Of a DNA stretch of 64,000 nt, positions 40,708 through 51,191 are shown piece by piece. Position 1 is the first letter of the stretch, and every line of letters begins with the position of its first letter. The notes under the pieces were generated by a model that did not search any database, had not been told where the DNA came from, and worked only from the letters and a program-made list of their open reading frames with translations. The DNA is taken from the NCBI RefSeq assembly GCF_001570605.1, contig NZ_BBXG01000004.1, positions 372,001-436,000 of the forward strand, in the 5' to 3' direction. Source of the DNA: Herbidospora cretacea (lineage in GTDB: Bacteria > Actinomycetota > Actinomycetes > Streptosporangiales > Streptosporangiaceae). The position numbers and the translations under genes are program-made.

Positions 40708-43700
40708 TCAGGCCCGGGGCGTGCCGCCCCAACGGACGATCAGGGCGTCGGCGTCGCGCAGCAGGGTGGTGCGGACGATGTCGTCGGCCTCGACGCGGTG
40801 GTCCCTGACGCCGCTCTTGAACTTCTCGATCACCTTGACGACCTTCTTCGGGTCCTTGTCCTCGGCGATCGCGGCGACGACGCGGTCGAGTTCCTTGTGC
40901 AGGCGGACGGCGCTGCTCGCGTTGGTCTTCCCCTCGTCCGCGAAGCGGTCGATCAACGCGGAGACGTCCTCCACCGACGTGGTGACGGTGAAGCGGACGC
41001 TCTTCCCGGCCGTGTTGCCGGCCTTGTCGGCGGCGGTGACGGTCAGCACGTGCTCACCCAGATCCAGCTCGTAGAGCGTGAGGGTCCCCGGCTGGAACGG
41101 CTGCCCGTCGAGGGTCGCGGTGGCCGTGCCGACTCCGGACCCCTCGTCGGTGACCGTCCAGCCGATCTCCAGATCCCCGCTGTCCCCGCCGTCCTCCACG
41201 CCCGAGACCTCGATCACGGGGGCGGTCACGTCCTTGAGCACGCCGAGCCTGGCCAGCCGGTAGCTCAGGGCGCGTTCCGGGGCGTCGATCTGGTTCTGGG
41301 TGCCGAACTCACCGGCTCGGGCCGCCTTCGCCGCCGCGAGGGCCTCGCGCGCCTCCGCCCAGGCGTCCGCCGGGTAGGCGTGCTCGTCGAGCGTCTCGGC
41401 GTGGGCGATGGCCGCGTCCAGGCCGGTGGTGTCGAGCGGCAGGTTCTGCGCGGTCAGGGTGTCGCTGAGCAGGTAGTGGTCGAAGTCGACGTGCCCGCCC
41501 CTCTCCTGGGTCGCGTACGTGAAGAGGGCGACGCGGTGCCCCATGAAGTGCGCGAGGCTGCCGTCGAGCGTCTGCGGGCCCACCCGGTCGCCCAGCCGGG
41601 TCCACCGCAGCCCGTCGAGGCTGTAGTAGAAGGTCGTCCACAACTGCCCGGCCGGCGACGCGAAGTCGAGGTCGGCCTTCACCGACACCTCGGTGGCCTC
41701 GCCCAGGGGCACCGTCGTGCCGGGGACGAAGGCCTCTAGGGCGGCCTGGTCCAGGTCGACCCCGAACGGCTGTCCCCGGTTCACCACGCCCAGCGTGTTC
41801 ACCCCGCCGGAGCGCTTGACCGCCACGTAGGAGAACCCCCGGTTGAACGCGGCCAGCCCCGCGACGTCGCCGTTCCTCATGCCGGAGACGTCCATCCGCG
41901 TCTCCGCCGACTGGCGCGGCCCGAACGTGCGCTGGGTGAGGGTGTTGCGCGCCTCCTCCAGCCAGGTCAGCTCGGCCCGGTTGGACAGCTTGGTGTAGAC
42001 GTACTGGCCGGTCACCGGCCTGCCCGTGGTCAGGCGCAGCCAGCCGTCCCGGTCGGTGAGCGACCAGAGACGGTTGTCGGGGGCGTGGTTCCACTCCCAG
42101 ACCGGGTCGAGCCGCGAGCCGTTGGGGGCGATCTCCGCCTCGGTGGGGTACTCCGCCGTCGGCGGGAGCCCGACGACCGACGCGTCGTCGATCAGGTACT
42201 CGACGCTGGAGGAGGCGGGCTGCGGGTTGGCCCACGGCGTCTCCACCGCGAACTTGAAGTTGCCCAGGTTCGCCGTCGACGGCACGGTGAACCGGCCCGT
42301 CACGGTCGTCCACTGGCCGATCGGCACGGTCCCGAACGTCATGACCTGGACACCGCCGCCCCAGTCGGCGACGAGGTTGAACCGCACGGTGGCCGGGCCG
42401 GAGGTGTACTTGATCTTCGCGGAGACGGTGTAGGTGACGCCGTGCTGCATCTTGCCGTTGAGGAACTGGTTCGGGCCCGAGCCGTTGAGGGTGCGGCCTC
42501 CCACCTTCAGCGCCGCCGTGCCCGCGGCGGGGTCACCGGTGTCGCGGCTGAGGGCCGCGCCGAACTGGGCCGCCCACGGAGCGGTCGTCTCGCCCTCGAA
42601 CCCGGGGTTCTGCAACAGCTCGACGCCGATCAGCGACTCGTCCACGCCGGGCGGCTCGGGGACGGTCCACTGCTCGTCCGTGTACGCCCGCTCGGGCGCG
42701 TCGTTGGCGAAGTCGTCGGAGGCGACGACGGCCTTCTGCCGTTCGAAGGTCTCCTGCTCCGGGGTGAGCCGGATCGGCTTGCCGAACACCCCGTCCACGC
42801 GGGCGGCGCTGAAGGTCGGCCAGCCGTCCTGCCAGGTGGCGGGGATCAGCGCGGGGATGCGGCCGACGGGGAAGGTGTCGCGGAAGAACATGCCCCACCA
42901 GTCGGTCCGGCCGCCCTCGCGCGCGATCGGCACCAGGCTGCCCTGGGCGAAGCCGTCGGAGTTGAGCACGCCGCGCGCCTCGTAGGTGTTGACCCCGCCC
43001 GCCGCCGTGTAGCGCCCGAGGAGTTCCCGCGAGCGGAACATGACGACCTGACGGCCCTGCCCGGACGGCCAGGTGATGATCACCGCGTAGTACCAGCCGT
43101 CGATGTGGTAGAACTGCGCGCCCTCGAACAGCCCGCCGATGAACGGCCGGCCGGCGTAGTCGCCCGCCGTGAAGATGTTCGGGTAGTCCTGCGCGATGGC
43201 CGTCAGATCGGAGTTGAGCCGTACGGCGCTCGTCCCGCCCGAGCCGTAGAAGATGTAGGCCGTGCCGTCGACGTCGAAGAAGAGCGACGGGTCGTGGAGG
43301 CCCCGGCCGAGGGCGGTCCGCTCCCACTTCCCGTCGTCGATGTCGTCGGTCCGGTAGAGGTAGGCGCCGCCGAGGTTGTTGGTGTTGAAGGCGACGTAGT
43401 ACATGCCGTCGTGGTAGCGCAGGGACGACGCCCACTGGCCCTGACCGTAGGAGTTCTGGCCGTTGCGCAGGGAGAACGCGTCGCCGATGCTCGCCCGGTC
43501 GAACACGTAGTTGACGATCTCCCAGTTCACCAGGTCGTACGACTTCATGATCGGCGCGCCGGGGCTCAGGTGCATCGTGGTGCTGATCATGTAATAGAGG
43601 TCGCGGCCCTCGTCGTTCTCGGCGGCCGGGACACGCTCGACGCTGATGTCGGGCACGTCGGAGCGCAGGAGCGGCACGGAGTGGGTGCCGTCGCCCCGGT

Positions 43701-43842
43701 CGGAAGAGGTGAAGGAAGGGGCGGGGGACCAGGAGTCGGCGTGCGTGGCGGTGGGGGTCATCGTGGTGAGGCAGGTCAGTGCGGTGACGAACGCGAGCGC
43801 GGCCCGCCGGAGGCGGAGCCGTGGGGCGGTGGGGCGGGACAT
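40708..43842 (-). CDS. Secreted multi-domain GH43 beta-xylosidase-type enzyme
   Basis: 1044 residues: signal peptide (1-36), GH43 propeller (about 55-360; LRSDVPDISV, LHDPSLFFDVDG and GLFEGAQFYHIDGWYYAV carry the three acids), a CBM4/9-type domain inserted at about 405-560 (LLQNPGFEGE), then the GH43 C-terminal beta-sandwich (about 575-800), a FIVAR-like helical repeat (about 805-870), an Ig-like domain and a FIMAH-like tail. The last 90 residues are about 90 percent identical to those of the neighbouring GH43 protein. Likely acts on xylan or arabinan side chains outside the cell. First gene of its operon; a perfect LacI-type dyad lies 31 bp upstream. Confidence 0.87.
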   Translation of the reverse strand: MSRPTAPRLRLRRAALAFVTALTCLTTMTPTATHADSWSPAPSFTSSDRGDGTHSVPLLRSDVPDISVERVPAAENDEGRDLYYMISTTMHLSPGAPIMKSYDLVNWEIVNYVFDRASIGDAFSLRNGQNSYGQGQWASSLRYHDGMYYVAFNTNNLGGAYLYRTDDIDDGKWERTALGRGLHDPSLFFDVDGTAYIFYGSGGTSAVRLNSDLTAIAQDYPNIFTAGDYAGRPFIGGLFEGAQFYHIDGWYYAVIITWPSGQGRQVVMFRSRELLGRYTAAGGVNTYEARGVLNSDGFAQGSLVPIAREGGRTDWWGMFFRDTFPVGRIPALIPATWQDGWPTFSAARVDGVFGKPIRLTPEQETFERQKAVVASDDFANDAPERAYTDEQWTVPEPPGVDESLIGVELLQNPGFEGETTAPWAAQFGAALSRDTGDPAAGTAALKVGGRTLNGSGPNQFLNGKMQHGVTYTVSAKIKYTSGPATVRFNLVADWGGGVQVMTFGTVPIGQWTTVTGRFTVPSTANLGNFKFAVETPWANPQPASSSVEYLIDDASVVGLPPTAEYPTEAEIAPNGSRLDPVWEWNHAPDNRLWSLTDRDGWLRLTTGRPVTGQYVYTKLSNRAELTWLEEARNTLTQRTFGPRQSAETRMDVSGMRNGDVAGLAAFNRGFSYVAVKRSGGVNTLGVVNRGQPFGVDLDQAALEAFVPGTTVPLGEATEVSVKADLDFASPAGQLWTTFYYSLDGLRWTRLGDRVGPQTLDGSLAHFMGHRVALFTYATQERGGHVDFDHYLLSDTLTAQNLPLDTTGLDAAIAHAETLDEHAYPADAWAEAREALAAAKAARAGEFGTQNQIDAPERALSYRLARLGVLKDVTAPVIEVSGVEDGGDSGDLEIGWTVTDEGSGVGTATATLDGQPFQPGTLTLYELDLGEHVLTVTAADKAGNTAGKSVRFTVTTSVEDVSALIDRFADEGKTNASSAVRLHKELDRVVAAIAEDKDPKKVVKVIEKFKSGVRDHRVEADDIVRTTLLRDADALIVRWGGTPRA

Positions 43843-43873
43843 CGAACTCCAGACACGGAGGTGAAGGCCAAGG

Positions 43874-43887
43874 TGTTAGCGCTAACA
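43874..43887. promoter_or_regulatory. LacI-family-type operator before the GH43 operon
   Basis: TGTTAGCGCTAACA is a perfect 14-bp palindrome with the central CG expected for LacI/GalR repressors. It lies 31 bp upstream of the GH43 start. No LacI gene is in the window. Confidence 0.65.
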
Positions 43888-44269
43888 GATGCGAGAGGCA
43901 TGCGTCGGCGCTCCGGAACGTCGTCGGGGGAGGGGGCCCGTAAGTTACGGAAGATTTTTTGGGAGCTTCGGTGTGACTGTAAAGTGGTGCGTCATTCCAG
44001 ACAAGGGCCCCTTCGCAAGATCCCTGAAACCTGCAGGAAACCCGTCAGGCCGGTGCGGGCGAGGATTCCGGGTCCACCGCTCGCGATCTTTCCGGGTTCC
44101 CGACCCGAAATTTTCAGCCCTCCGGCGGGTGAAGCGGCAGGTGGCGCCTCGGGGCTTCCGCCGGGATGTTTCATACTCTTGACGACGCCTCTTTGTTTCG
44201 TGTTGGCTACGCAGCACCAACAACGGTGTCCCCGGAGAAGCGAGGAAGGGGTCGGTGCGGCCTGCGCGA

Positions 44270-44283
44270 TGTTAGCGTTCACA
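44270..44283. promoter_or_regulatory. Second, imperfect LacI-type operator
   Basis: TGTTAGCGTTCACA keeps the TGTTAGCG half of the 43874 site and a related right half. It lies on the SGNH-gene side of the divergent region, 250 bp before the SGNH start and just before a TTGACC box. Confidence 0.45.
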
Positions 44284-44380
44284 CCTCCTTGACCTGTGCA
44301 GACGTGACAATCTGACGCGGGGTGCCCGGCGGACGTCGCATTCGCCGACGTGCCCGGCGGTCAGGCTCTTGTGCACTTGA

Positions 44381-45664
<1,284 letters not shown>

Positions 45665-45707
45665 GCCGGGCCCCCGCCCGGACGCTCCCACCAAGAATGA
45701 AGGCTCC

Positions 45708-48104
45708 ATGCTCCCCTCGTCCCTCGCCGCGCTGAGAAGGCTTCTCTCAGCCGGAACGACCGCGCTCGGGCTGACCGTCGCGGTCACCCTGACGGCGCCG
45801 GTCTCTCCCGCCGCCGCCGCGACCACCACCCTCTACGCCTCCCCGTCCGGGACCGGGACCGACTGCACCTCGGCCCAGCCGTGCTCGCTGAGCGGTGCCC
45901 AGGCCGCGGTCCGGTCCCGCGTCGCGGGGATGTCCGGCGACATCGTCGTGCAGCTCGCCGACGGGGTCTACCGGCTCACCTCGCCGCTGCGGCTGACCGC
46001 CGCCGACTCCGGCACGAACGGCTACCGCGTGGTGTGGCAGGCCGCGCCCTCGGCCCGCCCGGTGTTCAGCGGCGCGCGGGCCGTCACCGGCTGGACGCTG
46101 GCCGACTCGTCCAGGAACATCTGGCGGGCCAACGTGGGCACCGGCGTCGACACCCGGCAGCTCTACGTCAACGGAGCGGCCGCGATCCGGGCGCGCACCC
46201 AGGTGAACCGGGCCGACTTCACCGCGAGCAGCACCGGCATGCGGTTCACCAGCAGCGCCCTGAACTACCTCAACAACCTGGCCAACCAGAGCCGGGTCGA
46301 GATGGAGAGCGTGGGGTCGTTCACCGACCGCTACTCGCCGGTGCAGAGCATCAGCGGCGGCCAGATCACCATGCAGCAGCCGGCGTGGAACAACAACAAC
46401 TTCGGCTACGACACCTTCACCCAGCCGCACCGGGCCGGGCCGCTCTACCTGGCCAACGCCTACGAGTTCCTCGACGCCGCCAACGAGTGGTACCTGAACA
46501 CCGGCACCGGGGTCCTCTACTACATCCCGGCCTCCGGCCAGAACATGAGCAGCCTCGGCGTCGAGATGCCGGTGCTCCAGTCGCTCGTGTCGGTGGGCGG
46601 CACCTACGGCGCGCCCGCCCACCACATCACCTTCACCGGGATCACCTTCACCGGCACGACGTGGCTGGGGCCGAGCAGCAACCAGGGCTTCGTCGACCAG
46701 CAGACCGGTTCCTACATCTACGGCAACTGGAACTGGCCCGGCTTCTCGACCTGCCACAACGGCTGCACGCAGTTCGAGGCGGCCCGGCCGAACTGGAACC
46801 AGATGCCCGCCGCCGTGCAGGTCTCGGCCGCCGACAACATCACCTTCAGCGACTCCCAGTTCCTCAACCTGGGACAGACCGCCGTCGGCATCGGCAACGA
46901 CGCCAACGCCACCACCAGCGGCGTCGGCCTGGGCGCGAGCAACATCACCGTCACCCGGTCGGAGATCGCCCGCAGCTCGGCGGGCGGCGTCGTGGTCGGC
47001 GGGGTGCGCGCCGACGCCCACCACCCCAGCGACCAGCGGATGACCAACCGCAACATCACGATCAGCAACAACCGCATCCACGACCTGGGGCTCGACTACC
47101 GGGGCATCGTGTCGGTGCTGACCACCTACGTCGCCGACGCCACGGTCTCCTACAACGAGGTCTACAACATGCCCTACACCGGCATGTCGATCGGCTACGG
47201 CTGGGGCGCCAACGACACCGGCGGCAACACCCAGTACGCCAACCGGGGCCTGTACAACTACCAGCCCCGCTACACGACGCCCACGACCGCCTCCAACAAC
47301 CGGCTCATCGGCAACTACGTCCACGACGTGATGCAGCAGATGAACGACGGCGGCTGCATCTACACCCTGTCGTGGAACCCGGGCGCGGTGATCAGCGACA
47401 ACCACTGCCTGCGGACCAACGGGCACTTCGGCGTCTACTTCGACGAGGGGTCCAAGTACTACACCGTCAGGAACAACGTCTTCTCCAACATCGGGGTGTG
47501 GGCCACCGCCAACTACTGGGGCGGCGAGAACATGGGCAACTGGACGGTCACCGGCAACTGGACGAGCAGCAGCTCGACCAACGTGACCAACGGTGACCGG
47601 GGCAACGTCGTCAACAACAACGTCGTGGTGAGCAACGGCCAGTGGCCCTCGGGCGCGCAGGCCGTGATCGCCGCGGCCGGCCCGCAGGGCGGCACGACGA
47701 ACCCGCAGCCGCAGACGGCGCAGATCGTCGGCGCCCAGTCGAACCGCTGCATCGACGTGCTCAACAACACCAACGCCAACGGCACCGCGGTCCACCTGTG
47801 GGACTGCTCCACCACCACGGCCACCCAGAGATGGACGCTCACGTCGTCCGGCCAGCTCCAGGTGTTCGGCAACAAGTGCCTGGACGCCGCGGGCCAGGGC
47901 ACCGCCAACGGGACCCTGGTGCAGATCTGGGACTGCAACGGCCAGGCCAACCAGCGCTGGACGGTCAACTCCAACGGCACCATCACCGGCGCGCAGTCGG
48001 GGCTGTGCCTGGACGCGCCCGGCAACGCCACCGCCAACGGCACCCGGCTCAACCTCTGGGCCTGCAACGGAGGCGCCAACCAGCGTTGGAGCCTGCGGAG
48101 CTGA
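45708..48104 (+). CDS. Secreted GH141-like right-handed beta-helix enzyme with CBM13
   Basis: 798 residues: signal peptide (about 1-36), parallel beta-helix catalytic region (about 38-660) and a CBM13 trefoil (about 670-798, with TQRW, NQRW, NQRW). The opening LYASPSGTG...DGVYRLTSPLRLTAADSG and the segment FSGARAVTGW resemble GH141, a family with alpha-L-fucosidase and xylanase members. Acidic residues in GYGWGANDTGG and GVYFDEGSKYY are candidate active-site groups and are conserved in the cytoplasmic paralogue at 54205. Probably degrades a plant polysaccharide, perhaps a fucose linkage in pectin. The family call is from pattern memory, not from a search. Confidence 0.72.
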   Translation: MLPSSLAALRRLLSAGTTALGLTVAVTLTAPVSPAAAATTTLYASPSGTGTDCTSAQPCSLSGAQAAVRSRVAGMSGDIVVQLADGVYRLTSPLRLTAADSGTNGYRVVWQAAPSARPVFSGARAVTGWTLADSSRNIWRANVGTGVDTRQLYVNGAAAIRARTQVNRADFTASSTGMRFTSSALNYLNNLANQSRVEMESVGSFTDRYSPVQSISGGQITMQQPAWNNNNFGYDTFTQPHRAGPLYLANAYEFLDAANEWYLNTGTGVLYYIPASGQNMSSLGVEMPVLQSLVSVGGTYGAPAHHITFTGITFTGTTWLGPSSNQGFVDQQTGSYIYGNWNWPGFSTCHNGCTQFEAARPNWNQMPAAVQVSAADNITFSDSQFLNLGQTAVGIGNDANATTSGVGLGASNITVTRSEIARSSAGGVVVGGVRADAHHPSDQRMTNRNITISNNRIHDLGLDYRGIVSVLTTYVADATVSYNEVYNMPYTGMSIGYGWGANDTGGNTQYANRGLYNYQPRYTTPTTASNNRLIGNYVHDVMQQMNDGGCIYTLSWNPGAVISDNHCLRTNGHFGVYFDEGSKYYTVRNNVFSNIGVWATANYWGGENMGNWTVTGNWTSSSSTNVTNGDRGNVVNNNVVVSNGQWPSGAQAVIAAAGPQGGTTNPQPQTAQIVGAQSNRCIDVLNNTNANGTAVHLWDCSTTTATQRWTLTSSGQLQVFGNKCLDAAGQGTANGTLVQIWDCNGQANQRWTVNSNGTITGAQSGLCLDAPGNATANGTRLNLWACNGGANQRWSLRS

Positions 48105-48120
48105 TCCTTTTTTCCTGGAT

Positions 48121-48157
48121 TCATCGGGGACCGGTCTCGGCGTCCGGCCCCCGATGA
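48121..48157 (+). terminator. Strong stem-loop terminator after the GH141-like gene
   Basis: TCATCGGGG-CCGG (48121-48134) pairs with CCGG-CCCCGATGA (48144-48157) over 13 pairs with one mismatch and a 9-nt loop. A T-run (CCTTTTTTCC) precedes rather than follows it. Position between the gene end and the next promoter supports termination. Confidence 0.65.
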
Positions 48158-48161
48158 GTCG

Positions 48162-48167
48162 TACTCT
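48162..48167 (+). promoter_or_regulatory. -10 box of the gntR-larE operon
   Basis: TACTCT ends 6 nt before the GTG at 48174, implying a leaderless transcript. No clear -35 because the terminator stem occupies that position. Confidence 0.45.
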
Positions 48168-48173
48168 TTACCC

Positions 48174-48938
48174 GTGGCAGAGGAAACCGACCATGTGGTC
48201 AAGAGTCCCCCTACGACGGCCGTCTACCGGCCCGGATACGAGGTCGCGGCGGAGCAGGTGCTTGAGCTGATCACCCAGTTGCGCCTGCGGCCGGGTGATC
48301 GCCTGCCGACGGAGATCGAACTGGCGCAGCGCCTGGGCACCAGCCGCACGGTCGTCCGCGAGGCGGTGAAGATACTTTCGGCGCTCGGCCGGGTGCGGGC
48401 GCACAAGGGAAGGGGGCTCTACGTGGCCGACGACGAGGGCATGCTGGGCGCGGGCCGATGGACCCCCTATTTCCTCCCCACGGACCTCGACCACGTCTAC
48501 ATGCTCTTCGAGTTCCGGCGCACCCAGGAGATGGAGACCAGCCGCCTGGCCGCCCGCAGGGCCACGCCCGCCGAGCTCCACGAGATCGACAAGGCCGCCG
48601 GCGTCTGCCGCCACGGGTTCGAGACCGGGCGCGAGGACCTGTTCATCGAGGGCGACGACGGCTTCCACACCGCCATCGCCACCGCCTCGCACAACATGTT
48701 CCTCCAGGTGGCCGTCCGGGAGGCGCGACGGCTCCAGGCCCAGTCGAACATCATCGGGCTGGCGGGCTCGATCGGCGGCCACGCCGCCAAGGCGGTCGAG
48801 GAGCACGAGGCGATCTTCCGGGCCATCCGCGTCGGCGACGCCGAGGCGGCGGCCGAGGCCGCGGCGGCCCACATAGACAACACCCTGGAGGACTACCGCC
48901 TGGGGATCCAGCAGCGCATCTTCTCGTCCACCGACTGA
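48174..48938 (+). CDS. GntR regulator, FadR subfamily (first of two)
   Basis: 254 residues: winged helix-turn-helix (about 20-85, LPTEIELAQRLGTSRTVVREAV) and an all-helical FCD domain (about 105-245) with DDGFHTAI and EEHEAIF plus AAHID, placing the Asp and His residues that bind a metal in this family. FadR-type regulators commonly sense sugar acids or hydroxy acids. It is followed 21 bp later by larE and probably co-transcribed. A dyad with the GTnnnAC core of this family precedes the ABC operon (49826-49840), and a related one lies at 60073. Confidence 0.85.
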   Translation: MAEETDHVVKSPPTTAVYRPGYEVAAEQVLELITQLRLRPGDRLPTEIELAQRLGTSRTVVREAVKILSALGRVRAHKGRGLYVADDEGMLGAGRWTPYFLPTDLDHVYMLFEFRRTQEMETSRLAARRATPAELHEIDKAAGVCRHGFETGREDLFIEGDDGFHTAIATASHNMFLQVAVREARRLQAQSNIIGLAGSIGGHAAKAVEEHEAIFRAIRVGDAEAAAEAAAAHIDNTLEDYRLGIQQRIFSSTD

Positions 48939-48959
48939 TCCCCCACCCGAGGAGTCCCC

Positions 48960-49775
48960 ATGAACGAGGCGATGCACCGGCTCAGTGAGCGGCTGAGTGA
49001 CCGGCTGCGGCAGGAGAGCGCCCTCGTGGTCGCCTATTCGGGCGGCGCCGACTCCGCGCTCCTGGCCGTCGTGGCGACCCGGGTGCTGGGCCGCCGCGCG
49101 GTGGCCGCGACCGCCGTCTCGCCCAGCCTGGCCGCCTCGGAGGCGGCGGCGGCCCGCGCGCTGGCCAGGGAGCACGGCCTCACCCACGTCGAGATCCCCA
49201 CCCACGAGGGCGAGAACGGCGCCTACGTCGCGAACGGGGCCGACCGCTGCTACCACTGCAAGTCGGCGCTCTTCGACTCCTTCGCCCCGCTGGCGGAGGC
49301 CCTCGGGGCGCGCATCGCCCTGGGCACCAACCTCGACGACCTCGGCGACCACCGGCCGGGCCAGCGCGCGGCGGCCGAACGCGGCGCCGTCGCCCCGCTC
49401 GTGGACGCCGGGCTGACCAAGGCCGACGTCCGCGCGCTCAGCCGCGACCTCGGCCTGCGGACCGCCGACAAGCCCGCCGCGCCCTGCCTGGCCTCCCGGG
49501 TGACCTACGGCGACCCCGTCACGCCGGAAATCCTGCGCCGCGTCGAGGTCGCCGAGCAGGCCCTGCGCGATCTCGGCTTCGCCGTCTGCCGGGTCCGCGC
49601 GCACTCCCAGGGCGCGCTCGCCCGGGTCGAGGTGCCGCGGGCCGACATCTCCAGGGCCGCCGGGCTCCGGGACGAGATCGACGCCTCCGTGCGCGCGGCC
49701 GGATTCGCCTTCTGCTCGCTCGACCTGTCCGGATTCGCCTCCGGACGGCTCAACGCGCTTCTGCCGCTCCTGTAG
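48960..49775 (+). CDS. larE: LarE, ATP-dependent sacrificial sulfur insertase
   Basis: 271 residues. The PP-loop AYSGGADSALL (about 25-35) adenylates the substrate carboxylate; DRCYHCKSALF (95-105) is a LarE hallmark; KPAAPCLASR places a cysteine at position 176, the same number as the sulfur-donating cysteine of Lactiplantibacillus plantarum LarE. LarE converts the two carboxylates of pyridinium dicarboxylate mononucleotide to thiocarboxylates by giving up its own cysteine sulfur. GAGGAG ribosome site. Separated from larABC by the transporter and dehydratase genes, but without any other lar set in view they must work together. Confidence 0.92.
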   Translation: MNEAMHRLSERLSDRLRQESALVVAYSGGADSALLAVVATRVLGRRAVAATAVSPSLAASEAAAARALAREHGLTHVEIPTHEGENGAYVANGADRCYHCKSALFDSFAPLAEALGARIALGTNLDDLGDHRPGQRAAAERGAVAPLVDAGLTKADVRALSRDLGLRTADKPAAPCLASRVTYGDPVTPEILRRVEVAEQALRDLGFAVCRVRAHSQGALARVEVPRADISRAAGLRDEIDASVRAAGFAFCSLDLSGFASGRLNALLPLL

Positions 49776-49824
49776 GGCCTCCTCGCGCCGGACCACGGTT
49801 GCGCATCAACATGTGTACTACTTA

Positions 49825-49853
49825 TTGACGTCAGACGTCATACGAATTACGTT
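49825..49853 (+). promoter_or_regulatory. Promoter and GntR operator of the ABC-lar operon
   Basis: TTGACG (49825-49830) and TACGTT (49848-49853) are 17 bp apart. The perfect 15-bp dyad TGACGTCAGACGTCA (49826-49840) overlaps the -35, with the GTCAGAC centre typical of FadR-type GntR sites, so binding would block RNA polymerase. A related sequence lies before the second gntR gene (60073-60087). Confidence 0.65.
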
Positions 49854-49906
49854 CCCCTCACATGGACGGCCGGGCCAGCCGGTCGCCGCCTGGAGAGTGA
49901 ACAACG

Positions 49907-51187
49907 ATGAAGCAGCGAATCCTGTGGTCGGCAGTCACGGTGCTAGCGTTAACCGTTGCCGGCTGCGGCAGTGCCTCGAAGCCCGCGTCGGCGCCTGCCG
50001 AGTCCGGAGCCCCGGCCGCCGCCGCGACCAAGCTCGTGGTCTGGGACTGGAAGTCCGGCGAGCCGTATGCGAAGACGTACATAGAGAAGGCGAAGGCCGA
50101 CTTCGCCAAGAAGCACCCCAACGTGACCGTCGAGTTCGTGCCCCAGCCCTTCGAGCAGTACTACACGCTGCTCGGCACGGCGATCCAGTCCAAGACCGGG
50201 CCCGACGTGATGATGTTCAACGGCGGCGGCCAGATCCGCGACCGCGTCGACGCGCTTCTCCCGATCGACGAGTACGTCGCCGAGGACAAGTCGCGCCTGG
50301 CCGGCTGGGAGGCCTTCGTCAAGGAGGGCAAGACCTACGGCGCACCGGTGACCCTCCAGGGCCACCCGATCTACTACAACAAGGCGCTCTACGAGAAGGC
50401 CGGCATCACCGCCCCCGCCACGACGTGGGACGAGTTCCTCGCCAACTGCGACAAACTCAAGAAGGCCACCGGCGCCGCCTGCTTCGCCCTTGGCAACAAG
50501 GAGGGCATCGGGCCGCAGTTCTGGCTCTCCGGCATGGGCTCGGGCGTCCTGACGCCGGCCGAGTACGACAAGTGGATCGCCGGCGAGCGCGACTGGAAGT
50601 CCCCCCACGTCAAGAAGATCTTCGAGATGTTCAAGGAGACCGGGGACAAGAAGCTCAACAACGAGGGCGCCAACTCCACGGCGATGTTCACCGACATCTT
50701 CTCGGTCTTCAACACCGCCAAGGCCGCCCACATCATCGGCCTGATGTCCGACATCGGTCACTGGAAGGACTTCGGCGAGTTCATCGGCCCCGACAAGGTC
50801 GGCATCATGCTCCCGCCGGTCGTCACCGAAGGGGCCACGCCGAGCCTGCCCTACGACGGCGGCATCGGCTACGCGGTGGCCAAGTGGACGAAGGACCCCA
50901 AGGCCGCGGCCGACCTGGTCCGGTCGCTGACCACCACCGACGCCCTGTCGTCCTTCTCCGCCGAGGCGGGCGCCATCGCGTCCGACACCACCATCTCCGC
51001 GCCGCAGGACGCCCCCGTCGTCGGTGAGATCGTGGCGCAGCTGAAGGCGGGCAAGCCGGCGCTGCACGTCGCGATGGACTCCAAGACCATCGACCTGATG
51101 GGCCGGCTGTCCCAGAAGCTGCTGAGCGGCTCGGCCACCGTCGACGAGGCGGTGGAGGAACTGGCCGCCTCCGACCAGGAGAACTGA
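49907..51187 (+). CDS. Sugar ABC transporter substrate-binding lipoprotein
   Basis: 426 residues. A lipoprotein signal peptide ends LTVAGC, so C20 is lipidated; the mature protein is a family-1 extracellular solute-binding protein (oligosaccharide type), with KLVVWDWKSGEPY at the start and PIYYNKALYEKAGI in the hinge region. It captures mono- or oligosaccharides for the two permeases that follow. Codon 15 is TTA (49949-49951), rare here, and that stretch (TGCTAGCGTTAACC) also resembles a LacI site. First gene of a roughly 10-kb operon that runs to 60082. Confidence 0.9.
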   Translation: MKQRILWSAVTVLALTVAGCGSASKPASAPAESGAPAAAATKLVVWDWKSGEPYAKTYIEKAKADFAKKHPNVTVEFVPQPFEQYYTLLGTAIQSKTGPDVMMFNGGGQIRDRVDALLPIDEYVAEDKSRLAGWEAFVKEGKTYGAPVTLQGHPIYYNKALYEKAGITAPATTWDEFLANCDKLKKATGAACFALGNKEGIGPQFWLSGMGSGVLTPAEYDKWIAGERDWKSPHVKKIFEMFKETGDKKLNNEGANSTAMFTDIFSVFNTAKAAHIIGLMSDIGHWKDFGEFIGPDKVGIMLPPVVTEGATPSLPYDGGIGYAVAKWTKDPKAAADLVRSLTTTDALSSFSAEAGAIASDTTISAPQDAPVVGEIVAQLKAGKPALHVAMDSKTIDLMGRLSQKLLSGSATVDEAVEELAASDQEN

Positions 51188-51191
51188 GCCG

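Noticed and set aside
43945-44282. Short open frames of about 90 residues in the GH43/SGNH gap
   Set aside because: No ribosome site, overlapping in several frames, very basic composition; the region is better read as regulatory DNA.
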